A stretch of DNA of 14,426 nucleotides from a bacterium (lineage in GTDB: Bacteria; Sumerlaeota; Sumerlaeia; MVZB01). The stretch lies in contig JAMCWS010000270.1 in the NCBI GenBank assembly GCA_023480605.1, positions 1-14,426 on the forward strand, written 5' to 3'. A program made the translations under genes and the position numbers. Below the pieces are notes generated by a model that worked only from the letters and a program-made list of their open reading frames with translations, did no database searches and was not told the origin of the DNA. Shown piece by piece: positions 5,979-11,833 of the stretch (positions are counted from its first letter, which is position 1; each line of letters begins with the position of its first letter).

Positions 5979-7526
5979 ATGCCTTACGATCCAAAAGAAT
6001 ACGAGGCCGAGATAGATCGGCAAGATCGGGAATGGCTCGCGACAGACGCGCCGATCAAGGATGAAGGCGACGGCCTTCGTATCGTGCGCATATTTTGCCG
6101 CGTAGCGCGGGATCTGGTCGAAATATCGGAGGACCTGCACAACACCGAAGCGGACGTGATCGCTCTTGAAAAGGACAAGGCTCCGCCGGCGAAGGTTAAG
6201 CGGCTGCGCGACAAGCTGGCTGATACCAACACGCGCGTCCATGACGCGCTACGCGACCACATCGTGTTGTGGAATGCCTATGTGCCGAAACTGACTCAGA
6301 TTTTCGCGTGTACATTCAACACTATTGACGCCGATTGCGTTGATAGTAACAATTATGAACTGTCGAAGGAGTTTTCCGCTATGCTGAGCACTGAAATCGA
6401 AAAGACTCTCACCAAAGCCCCGGATTGCGTCGCGGGCGGCATCCCCGAGACCAAAGCGGCGGGCGTTCGGCCGGCGCTTTCCTTGACCGAAAAGAAATTC
6501 ACGGCGATGTTCGGCCCGACATCCCGGGCCAGCGGCTTTTCGTCGTTCGACGATTATTTGCGGACCGTCCACAGCGGCCTGGCCGACGTGCGCCTGATGA
6601 CGGGCGCGACCGAAGCGGTTCCGAGCGAAGGCGGCCTGGTCGTGCCGCTCGAATACGCCCGCCTGCTTTTCGACGCGGCGCTGGAAGATGAAGTCGTTCG
6701 CTCCCGCGCGCAAGTGTGGCCGATGCAATCGCTCAGCCTGCAGATTCCCTCTTTCGACGCGGCGGACCATTCCAGCAACCTTGCCGGCCTAAAAGGCTCG
6801 TGGCTGGGCGAGGCGGCTGAGGCGTCGAACCAAGTGGCGAAGTTGCAGGCGATCACGCTGTCCGCGCACAAACTGGCGATCTTCACGGCGGCGTCGAACG
6901 AACTCATCGCCGACGGCGTCAACTTCGAAACCCAATTGGGAGCCGCGATGATCCGCGCGCTATCGTGGAATCTCGATTATTATTTCCTGACCGGTTCGGG
7001 TGGCGGGCAACCCCTGGGCGTTCTCAACTGCGCTTCGACGGTCGAGGTTGCCAAGGAAAGCGCGCAGGCAAACGCAACCATCAAGTATGAAAACCTGACG
7101 AAAATGTTGGCGCGGCTGCATCCGGCCTGCTTCAAAAACAGCGTTTGGGTTTGCCACCCGAGCACGATTCCGCAATTGCTGGGTTTGTCGGTCGTAGTCG
7201 GAACCGGCGGGAGTCACTATCCGGTCTTGAGCGAAACGAACGGGCAATTCTCGATTCTGACGCGGCCGTGCGTGTTCTCGGAAAAAATGGCCGAACTGGG
7301 CGACGCCGGCGACGTGCTGCTGGCCGACTTTTCGCGATACGCAATCGGCTTGCGCCGAGATGTCAGTTTGGAAAAATCCGTCCATGTCGGATGGCAGACG
7401 GACCAAGTAGGTTACCGGACAATCATCCGGGTTGACGGCCGGCCGCTCTGGCCCGATGCGATCACGCCGCGCGTCGGCACGGACAGCTTGAGTTGGGCGG
7501 TCAAGCTGGGTGCGCGCACGTCGTAA
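5979..7526 (+). CDS. HK97-fold phage major capsid protein with long N-terminal extension
   Basis: This 515-aa protein would form the icosahedral shell. Residues ~205-515 show the HK97 capsid pattern: ATEAVPSEGGLVVPLEYA (210-227) entering the core, SWLGEAAEASNQ and KLQAITLSAHKLAIFTAASNEL (E-loop and P-domain strands leading to the spine helix, 274-309), NLDYYFLTGSGGGQPLGVLN (331-350), then VWVCHPSTIPQL, DVLLADFSRYAIGLRRDVSLE and the closing VDGRPLWPDAITP. Residues 1-200 are mostly helical and charged. They may be a scaffolding delta-type domain, although no prohead protease is encoded nearby. AGGAGGG (5965-5971) lies 7 bases before the ATG. It is the last gene before the terminator at 7682, so portal and tail genes are not linked downstream. 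Confidence 0.92.
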   Translation: MPYDPKEYEAEIDRQDREWLATDAPIKDEGDGLRIVRIFCRVARDLVEISEDLHNTEADVIALEKDKAPPAKVKRLRDKLADTNTRVHDALRDHIVLWNAYVPKLTQIFACTFNTIDADCVDSNNYELSKEFSAMLSTEIEKTLTKAPDCVAGGIPETKAAGVRPALSLTEKKFTAMFGPTSRASGFSSFDDYLRTVHSGLADVRLMTGATEAVPSEGGLVVPLEYARLLFDAALEDEVVRSRAQVWPMQSLSLQIPSFDAADHSSNLAGLKGSWLGEAAEASNQVAKLQAITLSAHKLAIFTAASNELIADGVNFETQLGAAMIRALSWNLDYYFLTGSGGGQPLGVLNCASTVEVAKESAQANATIKYENLTKMLARLHPACFKNSVWVCHPSTIPQLLGLSVVVGTGGSHYPVLSETNGQFSILTRPCVFSEKMAELGDAGDVLLADFSRYAIGLRRDVSLEKSVHVGWQTDQVGYRTIIRVDGRPLWPDAITPRVGTDSLSWAVKLGARTS

Positions 7527-7681
7527 GGTCCGCAGACGCGCCGCCCCCCTCGCGGCGCAATGGGGCGGTCGGTCGAACCCCTTGGCCGGTCGCCCCGCAA
7601 ATTTGGGAGGGTGCCCGACGTTCCTCATCCGCTCGTGCGGGCGCTTTCCCCGGTGCCGCTCAATCGCGGGGGCGACACCGG

Positions 7682-7720
7682 CCGCCGGCCAGAGTTATGA
7701 CCTGGTCGGCGGTTTTTTTT
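7682..7720 (+). terminator. Intrinsic terminator after the capsid gene
   Basis: CCGCCGGCCAG (7682-7692) pairs with CTGGTCGGCGG (7702-7712) with one G-T wobble and a 9-base loop, directly followed by eight T (7713-7720). This is a textbook rho-independent terminator on the plus strand, 155 bases after the capsid stop, and closes the element's transcript. Confidence 0.9.
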
Positions 7721-7904
7721 GTGGACGGTCGCGTTTCCTTTTTGGCCGGCCCGATCCTCCGCGAAAAACCGCGATGCGTGCCCGCCACGGCCTTTTCTCG
7801 ACCCCACCCGATGGATGACATGGCTCGATTGCCGGCGGGCGTGGCGGGCCACAATCCCCCCGCGCGCGCGAGGTGCGCCCCCCCTCCTGGCCCTGGACGG
7901 TGAC

Positions 7905-7937
7905 GATCCCCTCGATCCCCTCGATCCCATCGACCCC
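7905..7937. repeat. 9-bp tandem repeat, about 3.7 copies
   Basis: GATCCCCTC is repeated at 7905 and 7914, then as GATCCCATC at 7923 and a partial GACCCC at 7932. It abuts a perfect palindrome at 7938. It differs in sequence from the AGTCT array near 4225 although the period is the same. Confidence 0.6.
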
Positions 7938-7953
7938 CAGCATCATGATGCTG
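7938..7953. repeat. Perfect 16-bp palindrome
   Basis: CAGCATCATGATGCTG reads the same on both strands. It sits between the 9-bp tandem repeat and a C/G-rich hairpin, about 130 bases from the tRNA 3' end. A dimeric protein-binding site near an element end (integrase or excisionase accessory site) is possible, but nothing in the sequence proves it. Confidence 0.45.
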
Positions 7954-7990
7954 CGCCCCCAGCCTGACGGTTTGGGGGCGGTCTCGTTTT
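7954..7990 (+). terminator. Possible weak terminator hairpin
   Basis: CGCCCCC (7954-7960) pairs with GGGGGCG (7974-7980) across a 13-base loop, followed by GTCTCGTTTT. The T-run is interrupted, so it would be weaker than the terminator at 7682 and might serve as a backup. Confidence 0.35.
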
Positions 7991-8083
7991 CGCTCCGGTA
8001 GACAAAAGGTAGAAATAATTTATTTGGTTTCGATGTGAACCTTTTCCTATTCTCCGTATCTGCTTGATTTTATTGGGGTTTTT

Positions 8084-8159
8084 TGGCTCCGGCGGCAGGA
8101 CTCGAACCTGCAACCCACGGATTAACAGTCCGCTGCGCTACCGATTGCGCTACGCCGGA
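8084..8159 (-). tRNA. tRNA-Asn (anticodon GTT), CCA encoded
   Basis: Read on the minus strand, the gene starts TCCGGCG and ends CGCCGGA-G-CCA, a perfect 7-bp acceptor stem. The anticodon loop CTGTTAA gives GTT (Asn), and the T-loop is GGTTCGAGTCC. Its length is 76 bases including CCA. The sequence follows the standard bacterial tRNA-Asn closely (GCGGACTGTTAATCCG is the same anticodon arm as in E. coli). Its 3' end points at the phage-like element, the common position for an integrase attachment site. Confidence 0.98.
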
Positions 8160-8178
8160 GCAAGCCGCGAAGATCCGT

Positions 8179-8207
8179 AATATCTCGCATTTGCAGGCAT
8201 TTGTCAA
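8179..8207 (-). promoter_or_regulatory. Sigma70-type promoter of tRNA-Asn
   Basis: On the minus strand TTGACA (8207-8202) is followed after exactly 17 bases by GATATT (8184-8179), 19 bases before the mature tRNA start. The -35 is perfect and the -10 matches 4 of 6. Confidence 0.8.
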
Positions 8208-8248
8208 GGATGTGTCGCTCATAAAAATCGCCAATGCAGGCACATGGT

Positions 8249-8338
8249 GACCCACCCCTGAGCGCGCGTGGGAGTTGTGCGTCACGAAGGTACGATCGCA
8301 GATTATCCGGACCCACCCCTGAGCGCGCGCGGGGTGGG
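8249..8338. repeat. Two direct copies of a 20-bp GC-rich repeat with hairpins
   Basis: GACCCACCCCTGAGCGCGCG occurs at 8249-8268 and again at 8310-8329, 61 bases apart. Each copy continues into a complementary stretch: CCCAC/GTGGG in the first (8251-8272) and CCCACCCC/GGGGTGGG in the second (8312-8338). No T-run follows, so these are not intrinsic terminators. They resemble dispersed REP-like intergenic repeats. They lie upstream of the tRNA promoter. Confidence 0.6.
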
Positions 8339-8894
8339 CGGAAGCCGTGACCTGCACGGGCCTGGAGGCATATCCTACGAGCCGCTGCCCTTCGGATCTG
8401 TCCTTCGCCTTCGCCCTTAGGTTCATTTGGAATTCCGCGATTTCTTTACAGACGTAAGGGTCCGAAAAACTATGGCAAGTACATATCCCACGGCGATGGA
8501 AATCCCGGCCTCAAACCGGTGACGGATACCCATGGCATTTCTACCGTCCGATGGCTCTGTCTTCGATGCCCTCGCCGTATACGATACCTTTCATGTTACT
8601 CACTCACCCATTTTGGAAAAAAAAGGGCATGGAGATTTTCTCGTTACGGTTATATATCTGAATATTCGAGGTCATCCGGCGATGCCTCAAGCCGTTCTCG
8701 CCGTCTGGCTGAAACTATGATATAAGAGAAGGGAAGGGCGGAGAGCGCCGATGTCACGGGATCCGCCAATCCCTTTTTATTGTGCCAAAAGGCACGGAAA
8801 ACGTCTTGCGTCCCGCGGTGAGGTGAGGCATATTCATGCCGTGTGGAGTTGAATCGAAAACCGAGTCAAACGTCGTTTGAAAGGTCCGCGCCCC
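8339..8894. other. Intergenic region between tRNA-Asn and the VOC gene
   Basis: I see no supported gene here. The 62-codon frame at 8532-8720 has no ribosome-binding site or recognisable sequence. A TATGAT (8716-8721) could be a -10 element but lacks a good -35. A small hairpin GTGCC-AAAA-GGCAC lies at 8782-8795. The composition is more AT-rich between 8420 and 8720 than in the flanking core genes. Confidence 0.4.
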
Positions 8895-9287
8895 ATGGCC
8901 ATCCTGAAGAAAATCAACGTGGTTTTCCTCTACGTGGTCGATTTCGAAGGGATGCGCGAGTTTTACGAGACGACGTTGGGACTGGGCAAGCCCCTTTACA
9001 AGACGCGCGACTGGGTTGAGTATGCCCTACCCGGCGGCGGCGCTCATTTCGGCCTGCACCGCACCTTGCCCGAAAACATGGAAGGTTGCGACCGCTCGCG
9101 CAATTCGATTAAATTCAGCGTCGTCGTCGATGACCTTCAAGCCGCTTATCATGAATTGACCGACCAGGGGGTCCGTTTCATTCGCGCCCCCGAAAAAGGG
9201 TTCGGCTTCGACCTGTGCGAGTTCGAAGATCCCGAGGGCAACCAGATTCGGCTCCTCCAGTTCACCACCATGAAGCGGGCCGATTGA
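8895..9287 (+). CDS. VOC-superfamily (glyoxalase/bleomycin-resistance fold) protein
   Basis: This 130-aa protein has the paired beta-alpha-beta-beta-beta units of the vicinal oxygen chelate fold. The first half is INVVFLYVVDFEGMREFYE (7-25), GLGKPL, WVEYALPGGGAHFGLHR (40-56). The second is SIKFSVVVDDLQAAYHEL (71-88), GVRFIRAPEKGFG, CEFEDPEGNQIRLLQF (108-123). The closing DPEGNQIRL is typical. Usual metal ligands are not all in place: the N-terminal strand has Asn/Val where His or Gln is common, and the last strand ends LLQ rather than LxE. It may therefore bind metal differently or not be an enzyme. The ATG at 8895 is preferred over an upstream TTG (8877). It precedes sucC by 85 bases holding strong hairpins. 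Substrate unknown. Confidence 0.85.
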   Translation: MAILKKINVVFLYVVDFEGMREFYETTLGLGKPLYKTRDWVEYALPGGGAHFGLHRTLPENMEGCDRSRNSIKFSVVVDDLQAAYHELTDQGVRFIRAPEKGFGFDLCEFEDPEGNQIRLLQFTTMKRAD

Positions 9288-9299
9288 TCCGACCCCATC

Positions 9300-9340
9300 G
9301 GCCGACTTGGTCGGCCCCTGAAGGGCCGCTTGCGGCGGCC
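9300..9340 (+). promoter_or_regulatory. Overlapping hairpins between the VOC gene and sucC
   Basis: GGCCGAC/GTCGGCC form a perfect hairpin at 9300-9316 and GGCCGC/GCGGCC form another at 9324-9340. The inner arms can instead pair with each other, CGGCCC (9312-9317) with GGGCCG (9323-9328), which excludes both outer hairpins. No T-run follows. This could be a 3' stabiliser for the VOC transcript, a rho-independent remnant, or a leader switch for sucC. Confidence 0.4.
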
Positions 9341-9372
9341 TCCGAATTCCACCGTTGGATGTGAAGATCGCC

Positions 9373-10515
9373 ATGAATATTCACGAGTTCCAAGCCAAGG
9401 AAATCATGCGTCAGACCGGCATTTCGCTGCCCGAGGGGCGGCTGGCCGAATCGGTCGACCAGGCCGTCCATCACGCCGAGGCGATGAGCCGCTTTCCGCT
9501 GGTCATCAAGGCCCAGGTGCACACGGGCGGGCGGGGCAAGGCCGGCGGCGTCAAACTCGCCCGCAGCGTCGACGAAGTGCGCGCCCACGCCCAAGCCATC
9601 CTCGGCATGAGCATCAAGGGCATCACCGTCAAAAAAGTGCTGATCGAGCGGGGCGTCGACATCGACCGCGAAATCTACCTGGGGCTGGTGATCGACCGCG
9701 CCTCGAAAACTCCCGTCTTCATCGTCTCCAGTTCGGGCGGCGTCGACATCGAGGAGGTGGCCGCCACCGATCCCGACCGGATTCTCAAAATCCCCATCCA
9801 GCCCGGCTTGGGCCTGTGCGACTACCAGGTGCGCCGCGCCATCTATTTCCTGTCGATCCCCAAGGAATTGCAGGTCTCCTTCGGCCTGACGATGCGGGCG
9901 CTCGAACAGATCCTGATGGAGTGGGACGCCTCGCTGATCGAAATCAATCCCCTGGTGATTACCGAGCACAACGAACTGGTCGCCTGCGACGCCAAAATCA
10001 ATTTCGACGACAATGCGCTGATGCTGCACCCCGAGATCGAGCAGTTGCGCGACGAAAACGAGGAGGAACCGCTCGAAGTCGAAGCTCGCCATAACGAGGT
10101 CAATTACGTCAAGCTCGACGGCCGCATCGGCTGCCTGGTCAACGGCGCCGGCCTGGCCATGGCAACGATGGATCTGGTCCAGGCATACGGAGGCGAGCCG
10201 GCCAACTTTCTCGACGTCGGCGGGGCCGCGCGGCCCGACACGATCGCCGCAGCCCTTCGCATCGTCACCTCCGACCCGGCGGTCAACACGATCCTGTTCA
10301 ATATCTTCGGCGGCATCGTCCGCTGCGATCGCGTCGCCGAAGGCATTCTCAAGGCGCGCGAGATGATCGGCCTCAAGATCCCGATCGTCATGCGCCTGGT
10401 CGGCACCAACGAAGAGAAGGCGCGCGAACTCCTCACCGGCACCGACCTGGTCATGATGCCCACAATGGCCGAGGCCGCCCGCAAGGCGGTGGAACTGAGC
10501 CAGGGCGTCGCCTAG
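9373..10515 (+). CDS. sucC: Succinyl-CoA synthetase (succinate--CoA ligase) beta subunit
   Basis: This 380-aa subunit (E. coli SucC has 388) binds nucleotide and succinate in the TCA-cycle enzyme that interconverts succinyl-CoA and succinate with ATP or GTP synthesis. The ATP-grasp N-terminus shows MNIHEFQAKEI, FPLVIKAQVHTGGRGKAGGV (41-60) and LIEINPLVI with Glu190/Asn192. The Mg-binding Asp206 is in ACDAKINFDDNA. The C-terminal flavodoxin-like domain holds GCLVNGAGLAMATMD, NFLDVGG, FNIFGGIVRCD and VGTNEEKARELL. ATG 9373 matches the universal MNIHE start, although the ribosome-binding site is weak; a TTG at 9355 is rejected. It forms an operon with sucD 100 bases downstream. Confidence 0.98.
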   Translation: MNIHEFQAKEIMRQTGISLPEGRLAESVDQAVHHAEAMSRFPLVIKAQVHTGGRGKAGGVKLARSVDEVRAHAQAILGMSIKGITVKKVLIERGVDIDREIYLGLVIDRASKTPVFIVSSSGGVDIEEVAATDPDRILKIPIQPGLGLCDYQVRRAIYFLSIPKELQVSFGLTMRALEQILMEWDASLIEINPLVITEHNELVACDAKINFDDNALMLHPEIEQLRDENEEEPLEVEARHNEVNYVKLDGRIGCLVNGAGLAMATMDLVQAYGGEPANFLDVGGAARPDTIAAALRIVTSDPAVNTILFNIFGGIVRCDRVAEGILKAREMIGLKIPIVMRLVGTNEEKARELLTGTDLVMMPTMAEAARKAVELSQGVA

Positions 10516-10615
10516 CCGCGCGGCCGCGGCGTCCCGGCCCGGGCGTCGTCGCGACCGCGATCATGATCCTCCACACTGGTTTATCGGCTTGATTTCAAGG
10601 GAGAAGCACCCCATC

Positions 10616-11497
10616 ATGAGCATTCTTGTGGACGAATCCACCCGCGTCCTGGTGCAGGGCATCACCGGCACCGAAGGCAAATTCCACGCCGCGCAGATGA
10701 TCGATTACGGCACGCGGGTCGTCGCCGGCGTCACTCCCGGCCGCGGCGGGCAGACCGCTCTCGACCGACCCGTCTACAACACCGTGCGCGAAGCCGTCGC
10801 CGAGAATCCGGTCGACGCCAGTTGCGTCTTCGTGCCCGCGGCCTTTGCCGCCGACGCCGCCCTCGAAGCCGCCGACGCCGGCATCCGCCTCATCGTCCTC
10901 ATTTCCGAGGGCATCCCGACCCTCCAGATGATGAAGGTTTATTGGGAGGTAAAACGTCTGGATGTGCGCCTTATCGGCCCCAACTGCCCCGGCATCATCT
11001 CCCCGGGCAAATGCAAGATCGGCATCATGCCAGGTCACATTCATGCCCCCGGCCGGATCGGCGTCATCTCGCGTTCGGGCACGCTGACCTACGAAATCGT
11101 CCATCAACTCACCACTGGCCGCTACGGGCAGTCATCATGCATCGGCATCGGCGGCGATCCCATTGTCGGCACGGGCTTCGTCGACGCCCTCGAGCTGTTC
11201 AACGCCGATCCCGACACCGACGCGGTGGTGATGATCGGCGAGATCGGCGGCACCGACGAGGAAGCCGCCGCCGCCTACATCGGCGCCCACATGACCAAAC
11301 CGGTGGTCGGCTTCATCGCCGGCCGCACCGCCCCTCCCGGCAAGCGCATGGGCCACGCCGGAGCGATCATCTCGGGCGGTCGCGGCACGGCCAGCGAAAA
11401 AATCTCCGCGCTGGAAAACGCCGGCGTGCGCGTCATCGCCCGCACCGATGAAGTATGCAAAACTCTGGCCGAAGCGGGCGTCGTGCCCGAGAAGTAA
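10616..11497 (+). CDS. sucD: Succinyl-CoA synthetase alpha subunit
   Basis: This 293-aa subunit binds CoA and carries the phosphohistidine of succinate--CoA ligase. The Rossmann CoA-binding domain starts TRVLVQGITGTEGKFHA (9-25) with GVTPGRGG and PVYNTV. SRSGTLTYE (Ser-Gly-Thr loop) and GIGGDPI follow. The phosphorylated His247 is in KRMGHAGAIISGG, at the E. coli His246 position. The C-terminus GTASEKISALENAGV matches the family. GGGAG (10600-10604) lies upstream of ATG 10616. The 100-base gap after sucC is GC-rich with no terminator, so co-transcription is expected. Cys131 replaces nothing essential that I can identify. Confidence 0.98.
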   Translation: MSILVDESTRVLVQGITGTEGKFHAAQMIDYGTRVVAGVTPGRGGQTALDRPVYNTVREAVAENPVDASCVFVPAAFAADAALEAADAGIRLIVLISEGIPTLQMMKVYWEVKRLDVRLIGPNCPGIISPGKCKIGIMPGHIHAPGRIGVISRSGTLTYEIVHQLTTGRYGQSSCIGIGGDPIVGTGFVDALELFNADPDTDAVVMIGEIGGTDEEAAAAYIGAHMTKPVVGFIAGRTAPPGKRMGHAGAIISGGRGTASEKISALENAGVRVIARTDEVCKTLAEAGVVPEK

Positions 11498-11581
11498 CCC
11501 ACGACGCCCCCTTCGCCGCCTCACGCTTGCCACGCGCCCCATCCATGCTCTATTTGGCGAAAAACGTCTGATGGTTCCCGG

Positions 11582-11622
11582 AGAGCCGGCCGCGGACACC
11601 TCGTGTCCGACGTATCGGCTCT
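11582..11622 (+). terminator. Nested hairpin after sucD
   Basis: AGAGCCG (11582-11588) pairs with CGGCTCT (11616-11622), and inside it CGGACAC (11593-11599) pairs with GTGTCCG (11603-11609) around a 3-base loop. It lies 85 bases after the sucD stop and before the prfB promoter. Only TATTG follows, so it is either an imperfect terminator or a transcript-stabilising structure. Confidence 0.45.
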
Positions 11623-11700
11623 ATTGCAACTCCAACCCGATAGCCTCCGCCGCCAACCACTCAACGCGCCCCCTTTCCGCGCGAGGCTCCTCCGTTGCGC

Positions 11701-11729
11701 TTGAATCCGCCCGCCCGTTCCGTTACAAT
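11701..11729 (+). promoter_or_regulatory. Sigma70-type promoter upstream of prfB
   Basis: TTGAAT (11701-11706) and TACAAT (11724-11729) are separated by exactly 17 bases: a 4/6 match at -35 and a 5/6 match at -10. It stands out in a GC-rich gap and lies about 100 bases before the prfB start. The rest of the gap between sucD and prfB holds only the nested hairpin. Confidence 0.65.
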
Positions 11730-11833
11730 CCAACCGCGGCTGAGAATGGGCGTGGCCGCCGTCGTCGTGGCGATGCCCCGCCGGCGGTCCCCAGATGCGC
11801 CGCCCGCACAGGCCCCCCGCGAAGGAGCAGCCT

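Larger units (their letters stand above)
316..8083 (+). mobile_element. Satellite-like or compact prophage element next to tRNA-Asn
   Basis: All genes here are on the plus strand and run from an AlpA-like regulator through a TopoVI-A-like protein, a primase-like protein and a RepA-type helicase to a small terminase subunit and a major capsid protein, ending at a terminator before the 3' end of a tRNA gene. That combination is typical of integrated phage-related elements. No integrase, large terminase, portal, prohead protease or tail gene is visible. The left boundary is hidden behind the insertion sequence, and no second copy of the tRNA 3' end was seen in the window. The right boundary at the tRNA is inferred from geometry. 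Confidence 0.65.
7527..8083. other. Non-coding right end of the element
   Basis: I see no convincing gene between the capsid stop and the tRNA. The stretch holds a GC hairpin GCGCCGC/GCGGCGC (7538-7558), the strong terminator at 7682-7720, a 9-bp tandem repeat, a 16-bp palindrome and a second hairpin at 7954-7980. The last ~100 bases before the tRNA become AT-rich (TAATTTATTTGG, TTTTATTGGGGTTTTTT), which would suit an attachment-site region. Open frames across it run through the terminator and look like GC-rich chance. Confidence 0.5.

Noticed and set aside
7510..7818. 102-codon frame after the capsid gene, and other frames to 7967
   Set aside because: They run through the strong terminator at 7682-7720 and have the Arg/Pro-rich content of chance frames in GC-rich DNA.
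8070..8426. 118-codon minus-strand frame
   Set aside because: It contains the whole tRNA-Asn gene and its promoter, so it is not a protein gene.
8532..8720. 62-codon plus-strand frame in the intergenic region (also the overlapping frame at 8519)
   Set aside because: No ribosome-binding site, no recognisable residue pattern, and no operon context.
9262..10092. 276-codon minus-strand frame opposite sucC
   Set aside because: Shadow of sucC; its Asp/Gly/His-rich composition is that of an antisense frame of a GC-rich gene.
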